Source of the DNA: Saccopteryx bilineata
Lineage: Eukaryota; Chordata; Mammalia; Chiroptera; Emballonuridae
Reading direction: 5' to 3'
NCBI RefSeq assembly: GCF_036850765.1
Contig: NC_089491.1
Coordinates: forward strand, 94,396,740 to 94,460,739
Length of the DNA: 64,000 bases
Made by a program: the position numbers and the translations under genes. Under the pieces are notes generated by a model. It was not told where the DNA came from, ran no database searches, and was given only the letters and a program-made list of their open reading frames with translations. This document shows, one piece after another, positions 1 through 11,122 of this stretch (positions are counted from its first letter, which is position 1; each line of letters opens with the position of its first letter).

Positions 1-1523
1 TGGCTACCCACAAAAGAAGCAATGTATGTTTCTTTTTTAAATGCTCTTTTAATTAACAACCAGTCATCAAAATAAAAACAATATCAAGATTGGTAATAAT
101 CAGGTTTGCATCCATGGTGAAATGTGAATCTGTTAAAGATTTGAGAGATGGGATACTGGATTCAAGAATAAGGAGATAAGATGGAAAATGTAGAGAATGA
201 GATCAACAAGAAAACAGAAGGAATGAGGGAGAAAAGATCTGGCATAACTGAACTGCAGGCAGCTGAGACGGCCCTTTGGGGCTTGCCATGAAATAGACCT
301 TTCTCTGCGTCACACCGTACTCAAGCTTGGAAAGTTACTGGCTTTACAATTCTTAGTTTCTTCATCTGTAACATAAGATACAATTATAAGGATCGAACAA
401 AACAATATATTTGGTTCTGTGAACTCCATCTCACCTACACCGGGCCCTGAGGTTTTTAGTTAAACTTTTTTTCCTGATTAATGTGACTCTCCCTTCTACT
501 GTTGGTGCTGAGACCATCTAGGGCACAGGAGGAGCAGACCAGGACTTCTTCATTCTCGTGCCCCATCAATAAAACCATCAGCAAAGCTGAAAACAGCAAA
601 CCTCTTCTGAGGTTCAAAACAAAATAGACAGGAGCAGGTTTTCAGATCCCGGTCTGAGCTGTCCTCCCCAGCAACCAGGGAACAAGCCCTCTTGACCAGT
701 GAGTGAAGCAAATGCAGTTGGAGAGCAGGACAGATTATACGACCCACATTTGCTCTTCAGTTATTTTATATAGTTTTCATTTTAGTGATGGCTTTGTTTA
801 AATTTTTTATATGGTCACCTTTTATGTATTTTATGTACATTTATTAAGTATAAGGGAATATTAAAGTGTAAGGGAATGCTAAAGCATTCAGAAATTCTCA
901 TTATCCCAGAGATGGGATGAAGGTTGTGTCAGTAAGACAGTAAATAATAAATATGTTCATAAATACATAAAATATTTCTTGGGAATAAAAGGCAAAAAAA
1001 GAAAAGAAAAAAACCATGAAAGAGAGGAAAAAGGCAAGGAGGGAGAAAGGATGGAGGGAAGGAGGGAGGGGGAGAGAGAGAGGGAAATAGCAACCTCTGA
1101 GAGAGGGGTTTATCCAGCAAAGACTGCCTCCTAGTGGAATTGTCACTGAGTGGGATGCTTTGGCCTCAGCCAGTCCTGGGAGATGGCCAGAGCCATCAGA
1201 GCAGCTGACCTGCAAGACTTCAAAGCAAAATAAAAAGCAAATGAATAAATATGGGTACATCAGTAGATTCTGAATCTTGACAACACAGAAGCCTTATTCA
1301 ATTTGATCCCTGTGCATCAGAGACTTTAAATGGCCATTAGTCAGGCACGCTGCCACTCTCGTCTCAGTTGCGGAAGGTTAATGCTGTTTATGGGGAATAA
1401 AGCAGCTATATTTCATGTGAGCAAATGAAAGGAAACAAGACTTCTTGTGATAAAACGAAGAATAAATATAAACAGTATTGCCTTATCTTGCATAAGCCTT
1501 CACGGACCTTTTATCAACCAATT
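1..1523. other. Unclassified non-coding DNA with a GA-rich patch
   Basis: I recognise no gene, exon or dateable repeat here. Positions about 1018-1092 are a purine-rich GGA/GAGA low-complexity stretch, and open frames across it are compositional. The right edge is defined by the target-site duplication of the adjacent L1. Unrecognised ancient repeats or a conserved non-coding element could be present but cannot be seen without a comparison. Confidence 0.5.
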
Positions 1524-1537
1524 TAAATAAGTTCCTC
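1524..1537. repeat. Left target-site duplication of L1 lineage A
   Basis: The 14 bp TAAATAAGTTCCTC is repeated exactly at 9295-9308, immediately after the A-rich 3' end of the L1. The top-strand context TTTAAAT matches the L1 endonuclease preference (TT/AAAA on this strand). The perfect match indicates a fairly recent, complete insertion. Confidence 0.95.
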
Positions 1538-3871
1538 GACGTCACGGAAATGGCGCCATGAGCAGAGCGTCCGACAGCTCTCCCCTAAATCACAACAAAT
1601 TTATCAACTAGAAACAGAAAAATTTATCCTCGGAGCATTCCGGAGTTCCACACAAACTGATAGCGAAAGGACTGTTATCACTTGAATCTGAGCAGACGAG
1701 GGTGTGGAGGAATCTACCACAGGGACGTTCTTTCAAACCGCAAGGAAGTGCGCCTGTGGTGAGTCAGCCCATATACTTGGGAACCGCAAGCCGCCGCGAG
1801 CGGCTGCCGCGAGCCGCCGCCACGAGCCACCGCGCACGCGCCTGGTCCGGTTAAGCACCGCTGATGTTCCCAGCGGCCCGCACACTGCGAGTGGGGGTCG
1901 CTGGCCACCGGTGCCCGGAGCGCCCCATTCGCGCGTGTGTCTTGGGCATTCCACGCGCCCAGGGCGCCCTGCTGGCCCGCACACCCAGGGGGCTCCATTA
2001 TCCTGCGCCTGGTGCGGTCCAGCCGCCAGCGGCGGGGCGAGCAGGAGAGGCTTGGGAGATTCTCTCCGTGGGCGAGGCACCTCACCCAGCCATTCAAGCT
2101 AACAATCAAGCGTTGGGGGAGGGGCGCACGCAGGCAGCCTAAAATACCTTCGGAAGCACAGCTGCGACCCAATCACTGAAATTAGCTTAACCCATGAAAT
2201 CTGCGCACCCTCGGTTCTAATTGATAAGATCTCTCTCAGTTCAGCGATCCAAGACAAGAGGCGTGATATTTTTTAGTGCCTCTCGCTAAAGGGGCGGGGG
2301 CAACTTCTAATTGATAGAGCCTCCATATTCAGGGATAAATGCTAACAAGAAGGACTTGGCAGATAATAAGGTCTATACTACACTAGTCGTAAGCAGAGAC
2401 TAGTGCCTCTTCTTCCCTGCAAAAACAGGCTACAAAGTGTGGGAAGCCTGGGTTGAGAGGTCCAACTAAATGATAGGCGCTGAACAGTCACCTTGACAAC
2501 AATTGACTCCCACCCCCGCCTGATTACACTGGAGGCCCTGACTCTCAGAGCCTTTCCCAAAGCCTTGCACTGAGTGGGGATAGAGTGGGGATTTCCCAGC
2601 TCTTTGAGCCTCTTACTCCCCAGGCAGAAGCAGTTGCAGCCTTATAGCTGGATCACCAGGCTGCTAATTCAGAAAGGGGGGACTAGGAGAGAGAACCCAG
2701 GAAAGCAAACTCTCTCATCGTTGGACCCTGCAAACGCCAACAAGCCTTTACTTCCAGCAAGACTAAAGCCAATTATATGACATTGCCATAGAATCCCATC
2801 AACTGCAAATCCCTACCTAAGAGTGACACAGGGGCAGAGCCTGGGGTACAGAGTCACCGACCAGGAAGAGGGAGAGAAAAGAAAAAGGAAGAAGTTAACC
2901 TCTCAAAATCAAGAAAAACCCACAGACTTTACAACTTGATCCACTAATTTTTGTTGTTGTTGTTGTTGTTGTTTGTTTCTTCTATCTTTTTGCCTTTATT
3001 TCCTCCACCTCGGTCCTTCTATTCTCTGCCCATCTTATGCTTTCCCTTTCTTGAACTACACTACCCATGAGTGTTGCATTTTATTTTTCTTCTTCATCCT
3101 CACCCTCCTTTAAGGTTATACTCCAAAACACTTAACTCTCACTCTCTCCTCTTTTGTTTTTTTTTTGTCTTGCTTTATTTTGTTTTTTTCTCTTCCTATT
3201 TTATTTCTTCCTTCGTTTTTCTCTTTTTCTTATTTTTTCCTTTCTATTCGTTTTTTCTTTTCTCATTTTACTTTCCTCCCATATAATCCTCAATCACGAA
3301 CAAATTAGTTAATTTGGGACTCAAGGCTTTTTTTTGGCTTTATTTCTCTTTTTTGCTTTTGTTTTTATTTTTTTTTCTTGTTTGTTTATTTTTGTGGCAT
3401 TTTGGGTCCTCCCAACCCAAGGTCTCCATTGTATTTAGTCTTCGCTCCACTTAATACAACAGATTTTTACTTATTATTTTTATTTTTTCTTCTTTATTAT
3501 TCTTTTTTGGTCCTTTTTTCTGGTTCCCTCTTATCCCTCTCATTATATCTCTTAGTTGATCATCACTTACAAGCAAATCATCTTATGCTTGTCTAAGATT
3601 TTCTTCCTTTTCTTTTTTTTTTTTTTTTGCATTTAGTAGGTCCCTACTCCCTTTTTCTTGCCCCTTGAACTCTTCACACCAAATCAGGCCCTCCATTATA
3701 GGCACGATATTTCCCTGAGAAGGGGAGAGGAGGGAAAGAGAAGAGAGAAAAAAAGGGGGAAATAATAAATTATTACTGGTTTTTTTTGTGGGGTGTTTTA
3801 CCCTTTTTTTTTTTTTTTACTTTTTACTCTTTATTAATTCTAATTAGTGCTATCAATAAGACCACCCTCAG
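1538..3871 (+). promoter_or_regulatory. L1A 5' UTR with internal promoter
   Basis: This 2334 bp leader carries the internal promoter expected for an autonomous L1. It begins GACGTCACGGAAATGGCGCC, joining a CRE-like ACGTCA to a YY1-like AATGGC core. Positions about 1780-2150 are CpG-rich, including a run of GCCGC/GAGCC units near 1790-1830. The motif TTCTAATTGATA occurs twice, near 2217 and 2307. From about 2940 to 3860 the plus strand is an extended T- and TTTTC-rich tract. The leader is long compared with the roughly 0.9 kb human L1 5' UTR. Promoter activity is inferred from position and family knowledge. Confidence 0.8.
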
Positions 3872-4867
3872 ATGCCGATAAGAAAGAGGAAATCGAATAT
3901 TATGGATACAAAAGAAAGAGAGGTAACACAAATAGATGTGGAAAAATCTATGGAGAAAAGACTTAACATATTGGAAGCCTTGGAGCTAAATGACAGAGAA
4001 TTTAAAATAGAAATCTTAAAAATACTCAGAGATATACAAGAAAACACAGAAAGGCAATATAGGGAGATCAGAAAACAACTCAATGAACACAAAGAATATA
4101 TTACCAAGGAAATTGAAACTATAAAAACAAATCAAACAGAAATGAAAAACTCAATTCACGAGCTGAAAAACGAGGTAACAAGCTTAGCTAACAGAACAGC
4201 CCAGATTGAAGATAGGATTAGTGAAATAGAAGACAAACAACTTGAGGCACAACAGAGAGAAGAAGAAAGAGACTCAAAAATAATAAAAAACGAGAAAGCC
4301 CTACAGGAATTGTCTGACTCCATCAGAAAGAATAACATAAGAATAATAGGTATATCAGAGGGAGAAGAGAAAGAAAATGGAATGGAGAATATACTCAAAC
4401 AAATAATAGACGAGAACTTCCCAAGCCTGTGGAAGGAACTAAAGCCTCAAATTCAAGAAGCAAACAGAACACCAAGTTTTCTTAACCCCAACAAACCCAC
4501 TCCAAGGCACATCATAATAAAGATGACACAAACCAATGACAAAGAAAAAATTCTCAAGGCAGCCAGGGAAAAGAAGAGTACAACATATAAAGGAAGGCCT
4601 ATTAGATTATCATCAGATTTCTCAGCAGAAACTCTACAAGCTAGAAGAGAGTGGATCCCAATATTTAAAGCCCTGAAAGAGAGGAACTTTCAGCCAAGAA
4701 TACTATACCCATCAAAGCTATCCTTCAAGTATGAAGGAGATATAAAAACATTCACAAATACAGAAAAGATGAGAGAATTTATCAACAGAAAGCCCCCACT
4801 CCAGGAAATACTAAAGGGGGTTTTCCAACCAGATTCAAAGAACAAAAGAAAACAACACCACAAGTAA
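3872..4867 (+). CDS. L1 ORF1p, RNA-binding nucleic-acid chaperone, intact
   Basis: An open frame of 331 aa, close to the roughly 338 aa of human ORF1p. ORF1p forms trimers that coat L1 RNA in the cytoplasmic RNP and has chaperone activity needed for retrotransposition. About residues 20-150 are highly charged Glu/Lys/Gln-rich with heptad character, as expected for the coiled-coil trimer domain. The segment NNIRIIGISEGEE near residue 153 opens the RRM-like domain, and the C-terminal domain follows with TYKGRPIRLSSDFSAETLQ and REWIPIFKAL (about residues 235-270). The start MPIRKRK is the first ATG; an in-frame ATG ten codons downstream (MDTKERE) is the only nearby alternative. No stop or frameshift is present. 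Confidence 0.95.
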   Translation: MPIRKRKSNIMDTKEREVTQIDVEKSMEKRLNILEALELNDREFKIEILKILRDIQENTERQYREIRKQLNEHKEYITKEIETIKTNQTEMKNSIHELKNEVTSLANRTAQIEDRISEIEDKQLEAQQREEERDSKIIKNEKALQELSDSIRKNNIRIIGISEGEEKENGMENILKQIIDENFPSLWKELKPQIQEANRTPSFLNPNKPTPRHIIIKMTQTNDKEKILKAAREKKSTTYKGRPIRLSSDFSAETLQARREWIPIFKALKERNFQPRILYPSKLSFKYEGDIKTFTNTEKMREFINRKPPLQEILKGVFQPDSKNKRKQHHK

Positions 4868-5192
4868 CAGCTCCACCAAGAACACAATAAAACCAAACTT
4901 AAACTGTGACAACAAAGGAAAAAAAGGGGGGAGAGGATGGAGATTAACAGTAGCAAAGGATGATGAAGTGCAGAAATACTTATAAGATAGGGTACTACAA
5001 TGAATATGGTAGGTACCCTTTTCATTACTTAATGGTAACCACCCTTAAAAAAACCACCACAAAAACACTTGACTTAAAAAAGGTAGCAACAGAGGAAAGA
5101 AGTATGGAACACAAACAAACAAAAACAAATGATAGAAAAACAAAAGAGAAGAATCAAACTAGATACAAAACTAACAGAAAGCAATTTATAAA
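4868..5192 (+). other. L1A inter-ORF spacer
   Basis: This 325 bp A-rich spacer separates ORF1 from ORF2 and is longer than the 63 bp spacer of human L1. It contains an 80-codon open frame (4960-5202) whose stop lies just inside ORF2, overlapping the ORF2 start as ATGGCAGTAG. The frame encodes a Lys/Thr-rich low-complexity peptide with no recognisable domain and may be fortuitous. The overlap would allow termination-reinitiation onto ORF2. Confidence 0.6.
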
Positions 5193-8100
5193 ATGGCAGT
5201 AGGGAACCCACAAGTGTCAATAATTACACTAAATGTAAATGGATTAAACTTACCAATAAAAAGACACAGAGTAGCAGAATGGATTAAAAAAGAAAATCCA
5301 ACTATATGCTGCCTTCAAGAAACACATCTAAGCAACAAGGATAAAAACAAATTCAAAGTGAAAGGGTGGAAAACAATACTCCAAGCAAACAACACCCAAA
5401 AAAAAGCAGGCGTAGCAATACTCATATCTAATAATGCTGACTACAAGACAGAAAAAGTACTCAGAGACAAAAATGGTCATTTCATAATGATTCAGGGGAA
5501 GTTGAATCAAGAAGACATAACAATCCTTAATATATATGCACCAAACCAAGGAGCACCAAAATATATAAGACAGCTACTTATTGACCTTAAAACAAAAACT
5601 AACAAAAATACAATGATATTTGGAGACCTCAATACACCGCTGACGGCTCTAGATCGGTCATCCAAACAGAGAATCAATAAAGATATAGTGGCGTTAAACG
5701 AAATACTAGAACACCTGGATATGATAGACATCTACAGGACACTTCATCCCAAAGCGACAGAGTATACATTTTTCTCTAGTGTACATGGAACATTCTCAAG
5801 AATTGACCATATGTTGGGCCACAAAGACAATATCAGCAAATTTAGAAAAATTGAAATTGTACCAAGCATATTTTCTGATCATAAAGCCTTGAAACTAGAA
5901 TTCAGCTGCAAAAAAGAGGGGGAAAAACCCACAAAAATGAGGAAACTAAACAACATACTTCTAAAAAATGAATGGGTCAAAGAAGAAATAAGCGCAGAAA
6001 TCAAAAGATATATACAGACAAATGAAAATGAAAATACGACATATCAGAATCTCTGGGATGCAGCAAAAGCAGTAATAAGAGGAAAGTTCATATCACTTCA
6101 GGCCTATATGAACAAACAAGAGAAAGCCGAAGTAAACCACTTAACTTCACACCTTAAGGAACTAGAAAAAGAAGAACAAAGACAACCCAAAACCAGCCGA
6201 AGAAAGGAGATAATAAAAATCAGAGCAGAAATAAATGAAATAGAGAACAGAAAAACTATAGAAAAAATCAATAAAACAAGGAGCTGGTTCTTTGAAAAGA
6301 TCAACAAAATTGACAAACCCTTGGCAAGACTCACCAAGGAAAAAAGACACAGGACTCAAATAAATAAAATCCAAAATGAAAGAGGAGAGATCACCACAGA
6401 CATCATAGAAATACAAAGAATTATTGTAGAATACTATGAAAAATTATATGCCACCAAATACAACAACCTAGAAGAAATGGATAAATTCCTAGAACAATAC
6501 AACCTTCCTAGACTGAGTCAAGAAGAAGCAGAAAGCCTAAACAGACCAATCAGCAGGGAGGAAATAGAAAAAACTATTAAAAATCTCCCCAAAAATAAAA
6601 GTCCAGGCCCAGACGGTTATACTAGTGAATTCTATCAAATATTCAAAGAAGACTTGGTTCCTATTCTACTCAAAGTCTTCCAAAAAATTGAAGAAGAAGC
6701 AATACTTCCAAACACATTTTATGAGGCCAACATAACCCTCCTACCAAAACCTGGCAAGGATGGCACAAAGAAAGAAAACTACAGACCAATATCTCTAATG
6801 AATACAGATGCTAAAATACTAAACAAAATACTGGCAAACCGAATACAACAACATATTAAAAAAATAATACATCATGATCAAGTGGGATTCATCCCAAAAT
6901 CTCAAGGATGGTTCAACATACGCAAAACGGTTAACGTAATACACCATATCAACAAAACAAAGAACAAAAACCACATGATCTTATCAATAGATGCAGAAAA
7001 GGCTTTTGATAAAATACAACACAATTTTATGTTTAAGACTCTCAACAAAATGGGTATAGAAGGAAAATATCTCAACATGATAAAGGCCATATATGATAAA
7101 CCATCAGCCAACATCCTATTAAACGGCATAAAACTGAGGACTTTCTACCTTAAATCAGGAACACGACAGGGTTGTCCACTCTCTCCACTCTTATTCAACG
7201 TGGTGCTAGAAGTTCTGGCCAGAGCAATCAGACAAGACAAAGAAATAAAAGGCATCCATATCAGAAAAGAAGAAGTAAAGCTATCACTTTTTGCTGATGA
7301 TATGATCCTATACATCAAAAACCCGAAGGACTCCACAAAAAGATTATTAGAAACAATAAACCAATACAGTAAGGTCACAGGATACAAAATTAACATACAA
7401 AAGTCCATAGCCTTTCTATATGCCAACAATGAAATATTAGAAAATGAACTCAAAAAAATAATCCCCTTCACGATTGCAACAAAAAAAATAAAATACCTAG
7501 GAATAAACATAACAAAGAACGTAAAGGACCTATATAATGAAAATTACAAAGCATTGTTAAGGGAAATCGAAAAAGATACAATGAGATGGAAAAATATTCC
7601 TTGTTCTTGGATAGGAAGAATAAATATAATCAAAATGGCCATATTACCCAAAGCAATATACAAATTTAATGCAATTCCCATCAAAATCCCTATGAGATTT
7701 TTTAAAGAAATGGAACAAAAAATCATCAGATTTATATGGAACTATAAAAAACCCCAAATAGCCAAAACAATCCTAAGGAAAAAGAATGAAGCTGGGGGCA
7801 TTACAATACCTGACTTTAAACTATATTATAGGGCCACGATAATCAAAACAGCATGGTATTGGCAAAAAAATAGACACTCAGACCAATGGAACAGAATAGA
7901 AAGCCCAGAAATAAAACCACATATATATGGTCAAATAATCTTTGATAAAGGGGCCAACAACACACAATGGAGAAAAGAAAGCCTCTTCAACAAATGGTGT
8001 TGGGAAAACTGGAAAGCCACATGCAAAAGAATGAAACTCGACTACAGCCTGTCCCCGTGTACTAAAATTAATTCAGAATGGATCAAAGACCTAAATATAA

Positions 8101-9020
8101 GACCTGAAACAATAAAGTACATAGAAGAAGACATAGGTACTAAAATCATGGACCTGGGTTTTAAAGAACATTTTATGAACTTGACTCCAATGGCAAGAGA
8201 AGTGAAGGCAAAGATAAATGAATGAGACTACATCAGAATTAAAAGTTTTTGCTCAGCAAGAGAAACTGATATCAAAATAAACAGACAGCCAACTATATGG
8301 GAACTGATATTTTCAAACGACAGCTCAGATAAGGGCCTAATATCCAAAATTTACAAAGAACTCATAAAACTCAACAACAAACAAACAAACAATCCAATAA
8401 AAAAATGGGAAGAGGACATGAACAGACACTTCTCCCAGGAAGAGATACAAATGGCCAACAGATATATGAAAAGATGCTCAGCTTCATTAGTTATTAGAGA
8501 AATGCAAATCAAAACTACAATGAGATACCACCTCACTCCTGTTAGATTAGCTATTATCAACAAGACGGGTAATAGCAAATGTTGGAAAGGCTGTGGAGAA
8601 AAAGGAACCCTCATTCACTGTTGGTGGGACTGTAAAGTAGTACAACCATTATGGAGGAAAGTATGGTGGTTCCTCAAAAAACTGCAAATAGAACTACCTT
8701 ATGACCCAGCAATCCCTCTACTGGGTATATACCCCAAAACCTCAGAAACATTGATACGTGAAGACACATGTAGCCCCATGTTCATTGCAGCACTGTTCAC
8801 AGTGGCCAAGACATGGAAACAACCAAAAAGCCCTTCAATAGAAGACTGGATAAAGAAGATGTGGCACATATACACTATGGAATACTACTCAGCCATAAGA
8901 AATGATGACATCAGATCATTTACAGCAAAATGGTGGGATCTTGATAACATTATAAGGAGTGAAATAAGTAAATCAGAAAAAAACAAGAACTACATGATTC
9001 CATACATTGGTGGAACATAA
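5193..9020 (+). pseudogene. L1 ORF2p endonuclease/reverse transcriptase, one premature TGA
   Basis: The frame would be 1275 codons, the same length as human ORF2p, but codon 1011 is TGA (8223-8225) where relatives have TGG, as in NEWD. No other stop or frameshift interrupts 5193-9020. The N-terminal AP-endonuclease keeps every catalytic residue at human numbering: E43 (QETH), D145 and N147 (GDLN), D205 (RIDH) and D229-H230 (SDH). The reverse transcriptase has SPGPDGY and the FADD catalytic box at residues 700-703. The Cys-rich C-terminal motif ([10 protein letters not shown], from residue 1130) lies after the stop, so the translated product should be 1010 aa with both enzymatic domains but no C-terminal domain. 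The ATG at 5193 opens [14 protein letters not shown]. Confidence 0.95.
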
Positions 9021-9294
9021 AAATGAGACTAAGAGACATGGACAAGAGTGTGGTGGTTACCAAGGGTGGGGGGGGGGGGAGGACATGGGAGGGAGGGAGG
9101 GAGAGAGTTAGGGGGAGAAGGAGGGGCACAGAGAACTAGACAGAGGGTGACGGAGGACAATCTGACTTTGGGCGAGGGGTTTGCAACATAATTTAATGAC
9201 AAAATAACCTAGACATGTTTTCTTTGAATATATGTACCCTGATTTATTAATGTCATCCCATTACCATTAATAAAAATTTATTAAAAAAATAAAA
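9021..9294 (+). other. L1A 3' UTR and tail
   Basis: After the ORF2 stop comes a G-rich tract (about 9065-9125, including a run of G at 9068-9078), which is typical of L1 3' UTRs and may form a G-quadruplex. An AATAAA signal lies at 9269-9274, followed by a short A-rich tail with T interruptions. The same 3' UTR occurs in the truncated copies at 35108-35543 and, more diverged, at 38165-38525. Confidence 0.9.
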
Positions 9295-9308
9295 TAAATA
9301 AGTTCCTC
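9295..9308. repeat. Right target-site duplication of L1A
   Basis: Exact copy of 1524-1537, directly abutting the A-rich tail; it fixes the 3' boundary of the insertion. Confidence 0.95.
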
Positions 9309-10505
9309 AAAAGAAGAGTATCTATCTATTTGAATTTTTTAAAAAAATGAAATGATCAAGGAAATGTTTCTAAATAACCAAAGTGGTTTAAATTAGACTA
9401 GAGTTTTAAGAAGTTAATGCTGCTCAATAAGAAGATAATACTGGCTGAAACAGAAATACTATATATTCATATTTAATGTTTTTCTCTCTGTTCTATCAGA
9501 CACAACATTCAAATCATATATATGAAGAATTTATCCTTAACTCCATACTTCCATCCTACTTTGCTCATTTAAACAAGGATTACTATATTGCATACCAAAA
9601 ATCTATTGAAATGTCAAAAGCAACTTTGTATTTCTAAGGCTTTGTATTGCCTTTTTATGTAATAGAGATAAAAGCAAATATGATTTGTCTATTATTTTTT
9701 ACTCCTACCCAGGGAAAAAAATAGAAACTCTCATATTCATTTTAATCACATTTTCTGCCTCTAGGCTCCAAATTCAGTTCTCATTTACAGATTTCTAAAG
9801 TTTACATAATTTTTTAAAGCAAAGCACCATGTATTTCTGTTCTGTGAGTTGAATACTCTGGATTCAGCTATTTCAGTGCACGTATTTTATGACCATTCAA
9901 AATCTTACAAAGAGAACAGGTAAACAGATCCTAGAGGATCCTTTCTCTCCTACGTTGATGGTAAGTGAAAAGTCAATTGAATAAAACTAGAACATAGGAC
10001 CTACTAAAATAGAAAACAAAAGTTAACAGGAACATTTTCTTTTGCATACCCAATCTGAAAAGCTTCACAAGAAACAGAAAATAGCTCCAGTCCCCTAAAC
10101 ACACCTTGCTTAGGGGATCTCACTACCCTCTTACTGAGGGGGACCTACAGGTATCTCAAAATCCCACACTTTCTTTTGATGAATAAATATGTATCACAAA
10201 TTATATGTATTTCCCATTGCAGAATAAGGGTTTAAGTCATCCCCCACAAATTCTTTTGCCATCTTCATGGGATGTCAAGTTCAAGAACCTCCAGCGGTTA
10301 CTTTTTCTAAGCACACAGATCTCCTCTAAGTTCAACAGGAACATGTTTGAATTAATTGCACCGCCTCAGCACTGCTCTGCTCCATAAGCAGGAGCTAGGG
10401 CAGAAATGACTAAATACTCAAGTGCAGGCATGGCTTCTTCCTACCTCCCGGCTGACTGACAACGGTGGAACAGGTTCTCCGCATCCCTTAACTACTCTTC
10501 ACTAT
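9309..10505. other. Unclassified AT-rich DNA
   Basis: No gene or recognisable element seen. Once the L1 is removed this should be contiguous with 1-1523. Confidence 0.5.
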
Positions 10506-10522
10506 CCCTTCTTATGCATTAT

Positions 10523-10874
10523 TTTATTTATTTGTTTTAAGAGAGAGGAGGGGAGATAATGAAACAGACTCAGACTCCCACATGCACTCTGATTGGGATC
10601 CATCTGGCAACCCCATTTGGGGTCAATGCTGGAATCAACTGAGCTATTTTAGTGCCTAAGGCTGACATTCTGACCAACGAACTATCCTCAGTGGCCTGGA
10701 CCAATGCTGAAACCAATCAAACCACTGGCTGCAGGAGAGGTAAAGTGAGAGAAGGGGGAGAGGAAGGAGGAAAGAAGCAGATGGTCGCTTCTTTTGTGTG
10801 CCCTGACAGGGAATCAAACCTAGGAAGTCCATACTCTGGGCCAACACTCTATCCACTGAGCAAACTGGCCAGAG
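10523..10874 (-). mobile_element. Long tRNA-headed bat SINE, older subtype
   Basis: Read on the minus strand it begins at the right end with GGCTCTGGCCAGTTTGCTCAGTGG (A box) and a degraded B box, followed by the CTTCTGCTTC/pyrimidine segment and a distal part containing GGTTTGATTGG. Target-site copies CCCTTCTTATGCATTAT (10506-10522) and CCCTTCTCATGCATTAT (10876-10892) differ at one base. It shares its distal sequence with the copy at 19695-20074, which suggests an older subfamily than the 54-57 kb copies. Confidence 0.85.
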
Positions 10875-11122
10875 CCCCTTCTCATGCATTATACCCTCCC
10901 CTTTGTAAAAGGCAATGTCTGTCCTGGAAAAGAAAAAAGTTCAGCCTGTCAGCAGTACAGTAGGAAATAAGTGCATTTAGAAGTTCCAGTGTTATGTTAG
11001 CAACTTCTCTTCTACACATTTGCAATAAGGAAAGAAGAAAAGCCTTTCTTCACAACAATGATGTGACCTAAAAACTTCAAAGAATTAATGTCAGGCTATT
11101 GGGCAAATAAGTTTATAAAATT

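Larger units (their letters stand above)
1538..9294 (+). mobile_element. Full-length LINE-1, lineage A (L1A), near-intact
   Basis: A 7.76 kb autonomous non-LTR retrotransposon on the plus strand, bounded by a 14 bp perfect target-site duplication. It has a 2.33 kb 5' UTR (1538-3871), an open ORF1 (3872-4867), a 325 bp inter-ORF spacer, ORF2 (5193-9020, one in-frame TGA) and a short G-rich 3' UTR ending in an AATAAA signal (9269-9274) and A-rich tail. L1 moves by target-primed reverse transcription using ORF1p as an RNA chaperone and ORF2p as endonuclease and reverse transcriptase. One inactivating substitution and a perfect TSD imply a young insertion. A 3' fragment of the same lineage lies at 35108-35543. 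Confidence 0.97.

Noticed and set aside
901..1260. 119 codon minus-strand frame as a membrane protein
   Set aside because: The hydrophobic Phe/Leu/Ser content comes from the GA-rich plus strand at 1018-1092; there is no start context or family resemblance.
1780..2150. CpG-rich stretch as a host gene promoter
   Set aside because: It lies wholly inside the young L1 insertion, so it is the element's own promoter region.
1704..2179. Overlapping 80-152 codon frames on both strands in CpG-rich DNA, including a possible antisense ORF0-like frame
   Set aside because: They lie in the GC-rich L1A 5' UTR where stop codons are rare. Without conservation data they cannot be told from compositional frames, and I saw no ORF0-like motif.
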